From an uncultured Bacteroidia bacterium (GTDB lineage: Bacteria; Bacteroidota; Bacteroidia; Bacteroidales; UBA932): a stretch of DNA of 50,300 nt. This document shows, one piece after another, positions 26,299 through 35,465 of the stretch. Numbering within the stretch: the first letter of the stretch is position 1; the number at the start of each line of letters is the position of its first letter. Made by a program: the position numbers and the translations under genes. The notes below the pieces were generated by a model, which saw only the letters and a list, made by a program, of their open reading frames with translations, made no database searches and was not told the origin of the DNA. Location of the stretch: assembly GCA_902774045.1 (NCBI GenBank), contig CACYGW010000010.1, positions 1 through 50,300 on the forward strand, written 5' to 3'.

Positions 26299-28228
26299 AG
26301 TTTTCTACCAGTTTTTCCCATTCTTCTGTCTTATAGTCAAGTTCCCTTTTGCACTCCAGATACTCGCGGGTAAGCTCCATAATATCGTCTCCCTGTCCGG
26401 GCGCCGCAAGCACCTTCTCTATATCTTTCATCCGCAGAGAAATCTTGTCGCACTCTTCTTCCAGGAACTTAATCCTGCGGGCTATCTTGGTCTGCTCTCC
26501 CCTTGCGCTCTTCATTTCTTTATAAGACGCAGCCTTCTGCTCCTGGGTCTGTGCAGGCTTTGGCTCCGCAGGGGCTTTGCCGGCAGGGAGCGCAGTCCTT
26601 TCCAGATCAGAGAAAGCATCAATGTCAAGACTGCGCAGAAAATCGTTTACATCGCCAGGGAAGGTCTTCACTCTGCCGTCCCTGTAAACATATATTTTAT
26701 CCACCAGGCCATCCAGGAAGTCCCTGTCGTGAGAAACTACCACAAGAGTGCCGTCATAGGCAAGAAGGGCCTTTTTAAGCACCTCCTTGGAGCGGATATC
26801 CATATGGTTGGTAGGCTCGTCCAGAAGAAGGCAGTTGCAGGGCTCCATCATAAGCTTGGCCATTCCCAGCCTCGCCCTTTCCCCTCCGGAGAGCACCGAC
26901 ACCTTTTTGTCAATATCGTCCCCGCTAAAAAGGAAACGCCCCAGCAGGTCCCTTAGTCCGGGCCTTGTAACGGCCGTTGCAATCCTGTCCAGCGTGCCAT
27001 AGACAGTATCGTTCTTGTCCAGGATATCCTCCTGATTCTGGGCATAATAGCCATACTTCACATTATGTCCGGTGCGGGACTCCCCTTCCAGAGGCTCCAG
27101 CTCTCCTGTCATAACTCGCAGCTGGGTAGTCTTGCCCTCACCGTTACGGCCTACCAAGGCCACCTTCTCCCCTCTTTTAATCTCTATCTCCGCCCCGCGG
27201 AACACGGTTTTACCCGGATAGCCGGCTCCCAGCTCCACGGCCTTGTAAACCACGTCACCGCTGCGCTCTGCCGGCGGAAACTTAAAGGAAATTGAGGAAA
27301 GGTCAAGCTCGTCCACCTCTATTCTCTCCAGTTTCTCCAGAGCCTTAATCCTGGACTGAACCTGATTAGACTTGGTGGGCTTGTAGCGGAACTTCTCTAT
27401 AAACTCCTCTGTCTTTTCTATCATCTTCTGCTGATTCTGGTAGGCTGCCATCTGCTGCTGCATCCTCTCCTGCCTAAGAATCAGGTATTTACTGTACGGG
27501 ACCTTATAGTCCCAGAGTTTTTGGGCCGATAGTTCCAGAGTCCTTGTGGTAACGTTGTCCAGGAAGCGCTTGTCGTGCGACACCACTATCACGGCCGATT
27601 TGCACCCGCCAAGATACTTTTCCAGCCACTCTATGGACTCTATGTCAAGATGGTTGGTGGGCTCGTCCAGAAGCATTACATCCGGGGCGGCAAGCAGAAT
27701 CTTTGCCAGCTCCATACGCATATTCCAACCCTGGCTGAAGGTTTCTGTATTACGGGAGAAGTCCTCTTCCCTGAACCCCAGGCCCTTTAGCACCTTGCCG
27801 GCCGCCACGCGCGGAGGCTCGCTTCCCATAAGTGCAAGGCTGTCAGAAAGGGAGTTAATCTTCTCTATAAGCTTTGAATAAGAATCCGACTCGTAATCTG
27901 TCCTGGCAGAAAGCTCCGCCGTAGCGGCTTCCAGAGACTTTTCCAGCTCTGCACGCTCCTTAAAGGCGGTAAGCACCTCATCCATTAGGGTCCCCCCCCT
28001 GTTATGACTCATTATCTGAGCCATATAACCAAATTTAATACCTTTGGGTTTGTCGATACTTCCGGAAGTCGGGGCCGCAAGACCGCATATTATTTTAAGA
28101 AGGGTTGTCTTTCCCGCCCCGTTCTTGCCTGCAAGACCTATCTTTTCCCCCTCCGTGATATGGAAGTTTACATTGTCAAATAGAGTCTCCCCGCCAAAAG
28201 AAACATTTAAAGAATTAATAGAAATCAT
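26285..28228 (-). CDS. ABC-F family ATPase (ribosome-associated type)
   Basis: A 647-residue protein with two ATP-binding cassettes and no membrane segments, the ABC-F form that acts on ribosomes in translation or antibiotic protection. Cassette 1: Walker A GKNGAGKTT (about 36-44), LLDEPTNHLD. Cassette 2: GRNGEGKTT (about 355), signature LSGGERARLGMAK, LLDEPTNHMD. The inter-cassette linker is charged and helical (RQERMQQQMAAYQNQQKMIE). A C-terminal coiled coil (about 575-640) follows a proline/alanine linker, as in Uup/YdiF-type members. Cassette 1 signature is degenerate (FSQGW), as is common. It is downstream of tatC by 11 bases. Confidence 0.92.
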   Translation of the reverse strand: MISINSLNVSFGGETLFDNVNFHITEGEKIGLAGKNGAGKTTLLKIICGLAAPTSGSIDKPKGIKFGYMAQIMSHNRGGTLMDEVLTAFKERAELEKSLEAATAELSARTDYESDSYSKLIEKINSLSDSLALMGSEPPRVAAGKVLKGLGFREEDFSRNTETFSQGWNMRMELAKILLAAPDVMLLDEPTNHLDIESIEWLEKYLGGCKSAVIVVSHDKRFLDNVTTRTLELSAQKLWDYKVPYSKYLILRQERMQQQMAAYQNQQKMIEKTEEFIEKFRYKPTKSNQVQSRIKALEKLERIEVDELDLSSISFKFPPAERSGDVVYKAVELGAGYPGKTVFRGAEIEIKRGEKVALVGRNGEGKTTQLRVMTGELEPLEGESRTGHNVKYGYYAQNQEDILDKNDTVYGTLDRIATAVTRPGLRDLLGRFLFSGDDIDKKVSVLSGGERARLGMAKLMMEPCNCLLLDEPTNHMDIRSKEVLKKALLAYDGTLVVVSHDRDFLDGLVDKIYVYRDGRVKTFPGDVNDFLRSLDIDAFSDLERTALPAGKAPAEPKPAQTQEQKAASYKEMKSARGEQTKIARRIKFLEEECDKISLRMKDIEKVLAAPGQGDDIMELTREYLECKRELDYKTEEWEKLVENYDNT

Positions 28229-28239
28229 ACCTTCTTACT

Positions 28240-28983
28240 CTATTTAGCACAAACAAATACGCTCAGTTCATAAAGAAGGTATAATGGGGCTGCAGCAATT
28301 AGCATAGACATGGGATCTGCAGGGGTTATAATTGCAGAGACTACAAGCACTGCAACTATTGCGTGCCTCCTGTACTTCCTTAACATTCCCCTGCTCACTA
28401 TACCAAGTTTTGACAGGACAGCCAGCACTGCAGGAAACTCGAACACCAGCCCGAACAACAGCACCAGCGAAGTCATCATCGATATATAAGACTGGAGAGA
28501 AAAGGTATTTACCACGCTGTCGCTGATGGAATAGCCCTGGAAAAAATTCAAGGTTACCGGGAATACAAATATGTACCCCACCGCCACTCCTATATAGAAC
28601 AGGAGCGACGCAAAGGCGAAAGCCTTCCTTACCGCAGCCTTCTCGTTCTGATAGAGGGCCGGGGATATGAACTTCCAGATTTCGTATATAATATAAGGGA
28701 AAGTAAGGGTGAGCCCAAGCACAAAAGAAATCTTGATATGCGTGAAGAACTGTGCTGATATATCAAGATTTACAAGATTTAAATTAAAGGATGACTTTAA
28801 CCAATCATAAACAAAGAAATCACCCTTTGCCGGGGCAAATACTATATAATCGAACACCCAGGTCTTAAGGAAGAAGATGCCCACAGAACAAAGAAGCACC
28901 GCTACTACAATACGCACCAGTGCTCCCCTAAGGACATCCAGATGGTCCCAGAAACTCATCTCTGAGTCACCAGACACGGGCAT
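28240..28983 (-). CDS. tatC: Sec-independent protein translocase subunit TatC
   Basis: TatC recognises twin-arginine signal peptides and forms the core of the Tat translocase in the inner membrane. The 247-residue product has six predicted membrane segments and the family motifs SFWDHLDVLRGALVR at the N-terminus, FPYIIYEIWKFISPALYQNEK and the FEFPAVLAVLSKLGIVS loop. Five bases separate it from tatA. No clear twin-arginine signal is seen among the other proteins of this window. Confidence 0.96.
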   Translation of the reverse strand: MPVSGDSEMSFWDHLDVLRGALVRIVVAVLLCSVGIFFLKTWVFDYIVFAPAKGDFFVYDWLKSSFNLNLVNLDISAQFFTHIKISFVLGLTLTFPYIIYEIWKFISPALYQNEKAAVRKAFAFASLLFYIGVAVGYIFVFPVTLNFFQGYSISDSVVNTFSLQSYISMMTSLVLLFGLVFEFPAVLAVLSKLGIVSRGMLRKYRRHAIVAVLVVSAIITPADPMSMLIAAAPLYLLYELSVFVCAK

Positions 28984-28988
28984 CCCTC

Positions 28989-29210
28989 CTACTCTTCAGA
29001 TTTGGCAGACTTTTCCGGCTTTTCTACTTCCTTTTTAGCCTTGTCCAGCTCTGTTTCAACCTCGTTCATTCCCTTCTTAAAGCTCTTTACACCTTTTCCA
29101 AGGCCTTCCATAAGCTCGGGAATCTTTTTGCCGCCAAAAAGAAGAAGAATAACTGCCAATACTATGGCTATCTCCCAAAAACCAATGCTCCAAGCCAATA
29201 TAGTTTTCAT
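28989..29210 (-). CDS. tatA: Twin-arginine translocase subunit TatA/TatB
   Basis: A 73-residue protein with one N-terminal membrane helix (about 8-25), the FGG hinge (FGGKKIPEL), an amphipathic helix, and a charged Lys/Glu-rich tail. Only one TatA-like gene sits beside tatC, so it may serve both TatA and TatB roles, as in minimal Tat systems. Confidence 0.92.
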   Translation of the reverse strand: MKTILAWSIGFWEIAIVLAVILLLFGGKKIPELMEGLGKGVKSFKKGMNEVETELDKAKKEVEKPEKSAKSEE

Positions 29211-29222
29211 AATATGAAGATA

Positions 29223-29624
29223 TTAAATGTTTTTCTGAATTATATCCCTTAGTATCTCCGGACACCTTGCGGGATGGCCGGTCTCCTTGTTAAGAAAGCC
29301 AAGAACAACAAGGCCCTGAGCACAGAGCACTCCTTCCTGATTATACACGGCCTGCTCTACCTCAAGCTTAGCCATAGGAGCCTTCTTGATTTCTGCCACA
29401 GCCTTTACGGTATCCCCCATTCTGGCCGGATACTTATAATGACATTCCACCTTTACAACTGGAATGGTAATTCCGTCCTCTTCGCACTTCTGAATAGGAT
29501 AGCCAAGGGTCTCCATCATCACATTTCTGGCACACTCGAAGTAGCGCACATAGTTGGAATGATGTACTACGCCCATCTGGTCCGTCTCGTAGTATCTTAC
29601 CGGAAATTCTGTCTCAAAAACCAT
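29223..29624 (-). CDS. Acyl-CoA thioesterase, YbgC/FadM 4HBT family
   Basis: A 133-residue hot-dog fold thioesterase. The catalytic region YYETDQMGVVHHSNYVRYFE carries Asp15 in the place used by 4-hydroxybenzoyl-CoA thioesterases, and the length fits. It probably hydrolyses acyl-CoA or acyl-ACP thioesters in the cytoplasm; in some bacteria YbgC sits beside tol-pal and lipid genes. Here it lies between valS (47-base gap) and tatA (12-base gap), likely in the same transcript. Confidence 0.9.
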   Translation of the reverse strand: MVFETEFPVRYYETDQMGVVHHSNYVRYFECARNVMMETLGYPIQKCEEDGITIPVVKVECHYKYPARMGDTVKAVAEIKKAPMAKLEVEQAVYNQEGVLCAQGLVVLGFLNKETGHPARCPEILRDIIQKNI

Positions 29625-29671
29625 CTATTTTTCCCTTTAACAAAAATGTTATTATATATAACTTTTATGTT

Positions 29672-32326
29672 TTACTTATTATTTTTCAATTGATTAATCT
29701 GGCTTATATAACTCTCTATTTTAGATAGGGAATCTGCCTCCTTTTTACGCTCTGCAGCCACTACGTTTTCCGGTGCATGAGCCACGAAATTCTGGTTTGA
29801 GAGCTTCTTTCTTACAGAATCAAGGAAGTTCTGCTGATATTGAAGTAACGCTTCAAGTTTGGCAATTTCCTCCTCGGTATTAAGAAGCCCGGACAGTATA
29901 ACCATCATCTCCGTGGTGCCAATCATAAAGCCGGCGCCGGACAGTCCTTCAAAATCGCTTCTGAACTCTATGGTGCTGACGTTGGCAAGTTTTTTAACAA
30001 CCGGCAGAAGTTCCTCCTGGAACTCCCCTTTTATCTTTAGCTCAAGTTCGTTCTTGGGAGAGATATTCTTCTGCTGACGGATGCTTCTGATACTACCTGC
30101 CGTTTCCTTAGCCCTTTCGAAGGCCTCTATGAAGGCTTTGTCGTAAGTTGCAGCCTTGGGAGTGCTCTCGTACATAATGGTACTTCCCTCTTTTCTGGGC
30201 TCCATTGCCTGCCACAGTTCCTCTGTAATGAAAGGCATAATAGGATGAATGAGCTTAAGAAGCGAAGAGAAGAAGTCAATAGTGCACTTGTAGGTCTTTT
30301 CGTCTATAGCCTGGCCATAGGCGGGTTTTACAAGTTCCAGATACCAGGCGCAATAGTCGTCCCAGAAGAACTTGTACAGAGCCATAAGGGCATCGGATAT
30401 CCTATACTTGGAATAATGGTCTTCTACTGCCTCAATGACCTGCGACAGTTTATTACCAAACCACTTGACTGCAACCTTGTTAACGTCGCTCTGCTCAAGT
30501 GAAGCATCAACACTCCAACCCTTAATCAGACGGAAGGAATTCCATATCTTGTTGCAGAAGTTACGGCCCTGCTCTATCATAGACTCATCGTAGAAAATAT
30601 CGTTTCCTGCAGATGAGCAGAGCAGCATACCTATACGTACTGCGTCTGCACCGTATTTATCTATCAGTTCCAGAGGGTCCGGAGAATTACCAAGACTCTT
30701 GGACATTTTGCGCCCTAGTTTGTCGCGTACGATACCGGTAAGGTAAACGTTGGCAAAAGGCTCCTTGCCCATAAACTCCCCTCCTGCCATAATCATCCTG
30801 GCCACCCAGAAGAAAAGAATATCCGGGCCGGTAACAAGGTCATTGGTTGGATAGTAATATGCAAGGTCTGCGTTGGGAGCCTTGTCCGGATTGCCCGGCT
30901 TATGAGGGTCGAACACAGAAATTGGCCACAGCCAGGAGCTGAACCAGGTGTCCAGCACATCCTCGTCCCTCTTAAGATCTTCTGCCTTAAGGCCGGGAAC
31001 AAGCTTGCGGGCTTCTTCCAGAGCCTTCTCGGGAGTAGATTCCACTACTATGCGGCCGTCCGGCAGGTAATAGGCGGGAATCTGCTGGCCCCACCAGAGC
31101 TGGCGGCTTATGCACCAGTCCCTTACAGTCTCCATCCAGTGACGATAGGTATTAAGGTATTTATCCGGGATTAGCTTTGTGCGTCCGCTTTCTACAGTCT
31201 CCAGGGCGGCTTTTGCCAGCTCATCCATCTTAAGGAACCACTGGGCCGAAAGGCGCGGCTCTATCACTGCGTCGCTCTTCTCCGAATAACCTACCGGAGA
31301 AACATACTCCTCTACCTTGACCAGATTGCCCTGCTCCTCAAGCATTTTAACAATCTTCTTGCGGGCCACGAAGCGGTCTTCCCCTACAAGAATCTGAGCC
31401 TCTGCGTTAAGGCGTCCGTGCTCGTCAATTATATCCAGTACAGGAAGATTGTGGCGCAGTCCAATCTCGTAGTCGTGTACATCGTGGGCCGGGGTAACCT
31501 TAAGGCAGCCCGTACCGAAGTCCATCTCTACATAATCGTCCTCTATAACCGGTATTTCCCTGTTGATAAGGGGGATAAGCACTTTTTTGCCCCTTAGCCA
31601 GTGATGTCTCTCATCCGCGGGGTTGACACAAATGGCAGCATCGGCCATAATGGTCTCCGGACGGGTGGTGGCAATTACAAGATATTTGTCCGTGGGCTTG
31701 CCGTTACCGTCAGAAATAAAATATTTAAGATGATAGAAATGGCTCTTGGTATCTTTGTGGATAACTTCTTCGTCGCTTACTGCAGTGCAGCGGTCAGGGT
31801 CCCAGTTAACCATACGGACACCCTTGTATATCCAGCCTTTCTTATAGAAATAAACAAAGGTATTGATAACAGCGTCGCTAAGTTCAGGCTCCATTGTAAA
31901 GCGGGTACGGTCCCAGTCGCAGGAAGCGCCAAGTTTGCGCAGCTGCTTAAGAATAATTCCGCCGTACTTTTCCTTCCACTGCCAGGCATATTCAAGGAAC
32001 TGCTCGCGGGTAAGGTCGCTTTTCTTAATCCCCTGCTCCTCAAGCATTTTAACCACCTTATTTTCAGTGGCAATGGAGGCATGGTCAGTTCCAGGAACCC
32101 AGCAGGCATTGCGTCCGTCCATCCTGGCCTTGCGTACAAGCACGTCGTTAAGAGTATTGTTAAGCACGTGGCCCATATGAAGAATCCCCGTCACGTTGGG
32201 CGGAGGTATCACAACCGTATAAGGAACCCTGCCGTCGGGCTCTGAATGAAAGAATTTATTTTTAAGCCAGTACTCGTACCACTTATCCTCTACTGCTGAA
32301 GGCGCGTATTTTACATCCAGTTCCAT
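29672..32326 (-). CDS. valS: Valyl-tRNA synthetase
   Basis: ValRS charges tRNA-Val and edits threonine. The 884-residue class I enzyme shows HMGH (50-53) in PPPNVTGILHMGH, the CP1 editing domain (TTRPETIMADAAICVNP; GTGCLKVTPAHDVHDYEIG), WFSSWLWPISVF, the KMSKS loop (GRKMSKSLGNSPDP), the anticodon-binding helical domain (HPIMPFITEELWQ) and the C-terminal coiled-coil arm (about 815-884) typical of ValRS. Two TATTTTTG boxes in tandem lie upstream. Confidence 0.97.
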   Translation of the reverse strand: MELDVKYAPSAVEDKWYEYWLKNKFFHSEPDGRVPYTVVIPPPNVTGILHMGHVLNNTLNDVLVRKARMDGRNACWVPGTDHASIATENKVVKMLEEQGIKKSDLTREQFLEYAWQWKEKYGGIILKQLRKLGASCDWDRTRFTMEPELSDAVINTFVYFYKKGWIYKGVRMVNWDPDRCTAVSDEEVIHKDTKSHFYHLKYFISDGNGKPTDKYLVIATTRPETIMADAAICVNPADERHHWLRGKKVLIPLINREIPVIEDDYVEMDFGTGCLKVTPAHDVHDYEIGLRHNLPVLDIIDEHGRLNAEAQILVGEDRFVARKKIVKMLEEQGNLVKVEEYVSPVGYSEKSDAVIEPRLSAQWFLKMDELAKAALETVESGRTKLIPDKYLNTYRHWMETVRDWCISRQLWWGQQIPAYYLPDGRIVVESTPEKALEEARKLVPGLKAEDLKRDEDVLDTWFSSWLWPISVFDPHKPGNPDKAPNADLAYYYPTNDLVTGPDILFFWVARMIMAGGEFMGKEPFANVYLTGIVRDKLGRKMSKSLGNSPDPLELIDKYGADAVRIGMLLCSSAGNDIFYDESMIEQGRNFCNKIWNSFRLIKGWSVDASLEQSDVNKVAVKWFGNKLSQVIEAVEDHYSKYRISDALMALYKFFWDDYCAWYLELVKPAYGQAIDEKTYKCTIDFFSSLLKLIHPIMPFITEELWQAMEPRKEGSTIMYESTPKAATYDKAFIEAFERAKETAGSIRSIRQQKNISPKNELELKIKGEFQEELLPVVKKLANVSTIEFRSDFEGLSGAGFMIGTTEMMVILSGLLNTEEEIAKLEALLQYQQNFLDSVRKKLSNQNFVAHAPENVVAAERKKEADSLSKIESYISQINQLKNNK

Positions 32327-32352
32327 AAATCAAGATTAGTTTATACAATCTA

Positions 32353-32368
32353 CAAAAATACAAAAATA
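32353..32368 (-). promoter_or_regulatory. Tandem -7 boxes of valS
   Basis: Two exact, adjacent TATTTTTG octamers on the minus strand (32361-32368 and 32353-32360), each matching TAnnTTTG, 26-34 bases before the valS ATG. Either or both may be used. Confidence 0.45.
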
Positions 32369-32373
32369 TTTGT

Positions 32374-32381
32374 TAGTTTTG
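32374..32381 (+). promoter_or_regulatory. -7 box of the DUF3467-kdsC-maf unit
   Basis: TAGTTTTG followed by C, 32 bases before the ATG at 32414. It is 5 bases from the oppositely oriented valS boxes, so the two promoters are back to back. Confidence 0.5.
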
Positions 32382-32413
32382 CACTCTGTAATTACTAATT
32401 GATCAATCAGGTT

Positions 32414-32767
32414 ATGGAGCAGAATAACAATCCCAATCAGAAATCCCAACTTAGCATAGACATAAGCAAAGACATCGCCAAGGGCGAATACTCAAATCTT
32501 GCAATAATCACCCACTCCCGCAACGAGTTTATAATGGACTTCGCCTCCCTTCTGCCAGGTTTCCCAAAGGCAGAGGTACTGGAGCGCATCATTATGGTTC
32601 CGGAGCACGCAAAAAGGCTTCTTAATGCATTGCAGGACAATATTGTAAAGTACGAGAGCAGCTTTGGAATCATTGATGTAGACGGTGTAAACAACAGGGA
32701 GCAGCGCGGCGGCAACACCTTCAATCTGGGCGATTTCGGGCCCTTCGGCGGCGGAAAGCAGTCCTAG
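32414..32767 (+). CDS. DUF3467 family protein
   Basis: A 117-residue cytoplasmic protein containing the DUF3467 domain (DIAKGEYSNLAIITHSRNEF ... PEHAKRLLNALQDNIVKYE) and a Gly-rich tail (FGPFGGGKQS). The family is common in Bacteroidetes and other phyla, and its role is not known. The ATG at 32414 is preferred to an in-frame TTG at 32399 since it fits the family's usual N-terminus. It leads a run with kdsC and maf (6-base and 5-base gaps). Confidence 0.88.
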   Translation: MEQNNNPNQKSQLSIDISKDIAKGEYSNLAIITHSRNEFIMDFASLLPGFPKAEVLERIIMVPEHAKRLLNALQDNIVKYESSFGIIDVDGVNNREQRGGNTFNLGDFGPFGGGKQS

Positions 32768-32773
32768 CCCGGC

Positions 32774-33298
32774 ATGACAGATCTCAAGGATATAAAGGCC
32801 TTTGCCTTTGACATAGACGGCGTTTTTACGAACGGTGGGGTTTTATGCGACCTTAAAGGAGAACTCTACCGCACTTTTGACGCCAAGGACGGCTTTGCCG
32901 TCAGGATGGCATTCATGAACGGATATCCTATGGCGATAATTACAGGAGCCCGTTCCGTCTCTATCATAGAGAGGTTCAGGACCAACGGCATAGGCCCGGA
33001 GAACGTATTTCTTGGCTCCCGCGACAAAGTGGCGGACCTGCTTAAATTCTGCACAGCCCACGGCATAGAGCCAAAGGATGTACTCTACATTGGGGACGAT
33101 CTTCCGGACCTTCCAATCTTTGGCGTATGCGGCGTATTCGTATGCCCCTGCGATGCCGTACAAGAGGTTCTGGAGGCCGCAGACATAGTTTCCCCCTACC
33201 CCGGTGGCAAAGGTTGTATAAGGGAAATTCTGGAGCGTGTAATGAAGATTCAGGGCCGATGGTCATTTGACGTTCAGCAATACAAGAAGGATTTTTAG
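32774..33298 (+). CDS. kdsC: 3-deoxy-D-manno-octulosonate 8-phosphate phosphatase (KdsC type HAD)
   Basis: A 174-residue C0-type HAD phosphatase. D13 and D15 in FDIDGVFTNG are the nucleophile and acid/base; ITGARS is motif II and YIGDDLPDLP motif IV. The tetramer-forming small size matches KdsC, which releases phosphate from Kdo-8-P in LPS inner-core synthesis. YrbI-like paralogues fused to or acting with sialic acid genes look similar, but none of those genes is nearby. Confidence 0.92.
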   Translation: MTDLKDIKAFAFDIDGVFTNGGVLCDLKGELYRTFDAKDGFAVRMAFMNGYPMAIITGARSVSIIERFRTNGIGPENVFLGSRDKVADLLKFCTAHGIEPKDVLYIGDDLPDLPIFGVCGVFVCPCDAVQEVLEAADIVSPYPGGKGCIREILERVMKIQGRWSFDVQQYKKDF

Positions 33299-33303
33299 GG
33301 GCG

Positions 33304-33873
33304 ATGGTTACAGGAAAAAGACTAATACTATGCAGCAATTCCCCAAGGCGTCGCGAGCTTTTATCCGGCCTTGGGATTGATTTTGAAATAGACACCCGCA
33401 GCAGTTTTAACGAAAGTATCGGCCCGGAAAATACAACTCCGGAGGTGCTTCCGCAAATACTTGCCAAAGGCAAGTCCCTTGGCTTCCACAGGCCTCTGGA
33501 AGAGGATGAAATACTTCTGACGGCCGACACCCTGGTAATCTGCGACGGGCGCATAATGGGAAAGCCCGCAAATGAACAAGAGGCCCGCGAAATGCTGCGG
33601 TTCCTCTCCGGCAAGACGCACAAGGTAGTATCAGCCCTGTGCCTAAGGACCAGCGCCGGCATTAGAGAAGCATCAGACACTGCCCTTGTAACCTTCAAAG
33701 ACCTCTCAGAAGAAGAAATTACCTATTATATAAATAGGTATAAGCCCTTCGACAAGGCAGGAGCCTACGGAATCCAGGAATGGATAGGCTACATAGGGAT
33801 TCCTGGGATAGAGGGCTCATTCTATACGGTTATGGGGCTTCCGGTCCATCTGGTATATCAGCTTCTGCAATAG
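33304..33873 (+). CDS. maf: Maf family nucleoside triphosphate pyrophosphatase
   Basis: A 189-residue house-cleaning enzyme that hydrolyses nucleoside triphosphates (dTTP/UTP in the YhdE group) to monophosphates. Motifs: LCSNSPRRRELL at the N-terminus, TADTLVICDGRIMGKP, SGKTHKVVSALCL, and FDKAGAYGIQEW ... IEGSFYTVMGLPV. The GIQEW/GY form fits the YhdE-type dTTP/UTP pyrophosphatases, which is an inference. It ends at a strong bidirectional terminator. Confidence 0.93.
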   Translation: MVTGKRLILCSNSPRRRELLSGLGIDFEIDTRSSFNESIGPENTTPEVLPQILAKGKSLGFHRPLEEDEILLTADTLVICDGRIMGKPANEQEAREMLRFLSGKTHKVVSALCLRTSAGIREASDTALVTFKDLSEEEITYYINRYKPFDKAGAYGIQEWIGYIGIPGIEGSFYTVMGLPVHLVYQLLQ

Positions 33874-33905
33874 ATTACAAGTTCCAGGTTAAGCCGCAGA
33901 ATAGC

Positions 33906-33938
33906 AAAAAAGCCGACTCCAAAGAGCCGGCTTTTCTA
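33906..33938. terminator. Bidirectional intrinsic terminator between maf and the SusCD locus
   Basis: AAAAGCCG (33908-33915) pairs with CGGCTTTT (33928-33935) and the stem continues CTC/GAG after one mismatch, loop CAAA. A-tract on the left and T-tract on the right allow termination in both directions, serving maf (plus) and the BACON gene (minus). Confidence 0.85.
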
Positions 33939-33953
33939 TTAAAAAACTTTTAC

Positions 33954-35459
33954 TTAGTCGATTATACGAGTAAGAGTAAAGTTCAGAGGAACAATATCCC
34001 AAGAGGAAACAACGTATGCTCCACCTGCAGTAACAGAATAGAACTGAGCCCTGATTGCAGAGAAAGTAATGTCTCCTGTCCTGATTAGAGGAATACAAGT
34101 TGCGCTGTTGGAGTCTTCGCTAAGGACAAGATGACCGAAAGGCAAATTGTCGTTAGCAACCGTGGTAGGAGAAGAAGATCCAGCCTTGAAGTAAAGACCG
34201 ACCATTCTCATATATGCCTCCGGATGAGAGGTGCTATAATTGAAAACATCCTCTGTCCTAGCCTGGTACCTAATATATAGAGAGCCATCGGTTTCATCAA
34301 AGATGAAATTGAACCAGTCTTGATTAGCATCAACGATACTTGCCGTAGTAATATTGAAGAGGCCTTTAACTATTACATTCTCATTTATTGCTTCAGGATT
34401 AATGCTGATAGTGATAGTTTCATCAATTACTTTCTGTTCATAATTAGTACCTTGGAGTCTCCATTTGCCCTCCCAACGATAATATGCAGGACGCACATCC
34501 TCGATGTTGACGGCAAGATACTGATACTGTCCACTTACAAAGGTGTTATCTCCGTATCCAATAGCGATAAGATAATTCTTACCTACTACGATGTTCTCGA
34601 ATTTAACATCCTGGGAACCGCTGTACAGATAATCTGCAAACTCTTTACCGCTTTCCTCCATATCTGCAAGAATCCTGTTTCTTTCCTCTACGGCGATGGT
34701 GTTGAAGATATAGTCGTCGATATTTTCAGCATCAACCTTAGACTCAGGAAGAAGGAGGAGCAAATACTTATCGGTTGAAGGGATAGTAACAGAGGTCAAC
34801 TGATTGAAGTCAGGATACTCGAATTCAGTAGTACCGGCAACAAGATTCCAATTGGGATCCTTTGCGATAGGAGGATACTGAGTTACGTTAACGGAACCGA
34901 CTACGGAACCAGCTTTATATGTAATAACACCTGTACGGGTACCGGGAGCGGAATTCTCGTCGATAGTGATAGTTACAGTAGGCTTTTCATACTCGGGATG
35001 GATCCAATCCTGCTCGGTTTCAAACTCGATATTTACGTTGGTATTAACGTCGAAGGTGATAACGCCGCCGTCAACCTTTGCTGTAATATCGCTGAAGCTG
35101 AGGCCTTCTATAATCTCGCCATACTGCTGAACAGTAATAGCGGTAGAAGTACCGTTGCAGGTAAGGGTAATCCTTGCATAACGGGTCTCGTTGCTGAGAT
35201 TAGGCTCGCAAGATACATTTACAAGATTTCCTACCAGAACTGCAGAGCACCAAGCTTTGTCTGAACTTACAGAAACAGAGCCGTTGGCATCGAAAGCGAT
35301 ATAGCCTTCGTCGCCGCCGGTGGGCTGGAATACAAGCTGAGAATCAGTGATAACCACGTTCTGCACTATGCTAACCTCGCTACCCTCTCCGTCTTCACAG
35401 GAAACGGCTATAAAAGAAAGCGTGAATGTAGCTAAAAGTATATAAAATAATTTTTTCAT
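33954..35459 (-). CDS. Surface lipoprotein with two BACON domains
   Basis: A 501-residue lipoprotein (lipobox AVSC, C21) followed by the acidic run EDGEGSE, which resembles the Bacteroidetes lipoprotein export signal for the cell surface. Two BACON beta-sandwich domains are visible (about 35-115, ending AITVQQYG; about 118-195, ending GSVNVTQYP), each with the W/V-x-Q-Y ending. The C-terminal 300 residues are beta-rich and unassigned. BACON domains often bind glycans or glycoproteins (mucin has been suggested). It is the last gene of the SusCD locus, six bases after the DUF4302 gene. Confidence 0.85.
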   Translation of the reverse strand: MKKLFYILLATFTLSFIAVSCEDGEGSEVSIVQNVVITDSQLVFQPTGGDEGYIAFDANGSVSVSSDKAWCSAVLVGNLVNVSCEPNLSNETRYARITLTCNGTSTAITVQQYGEIIEGLSFSDITAKVDGGVITFDVNTNVNIEFETEQDWIHPEYEKPTVTITIDENSAPGTRTGVITYKAGSVVGSVNVTQYPPIAKDPNWNLVAGTTEFEYPDFNQLTSVTIPSTDKYLLLLLPESKVDAENIDDYIFNTIAVEERNRILADMEESGKEFADYLYSGSQDVKFENIVVGKNYLIAIGYGDNTFVSGQYQYLAVNIEDVRPAYYRWEGKWRLQGTNYEQKVIDETITISINPEAINENVIVKGLFNITTASIVDANQDWFNFIFDETDGSLYIRYQARTEDVFNYSTSHPEAYMRMVGLYFKAGSSSPTTVANDNLPFGHLVLSEDSNSATCIPLIRTGDITFSAIRAQFYSVTAGGAYVVSSWDIVPLNFTLTRIID

Positions 35460-35465
35460 ATCAGT

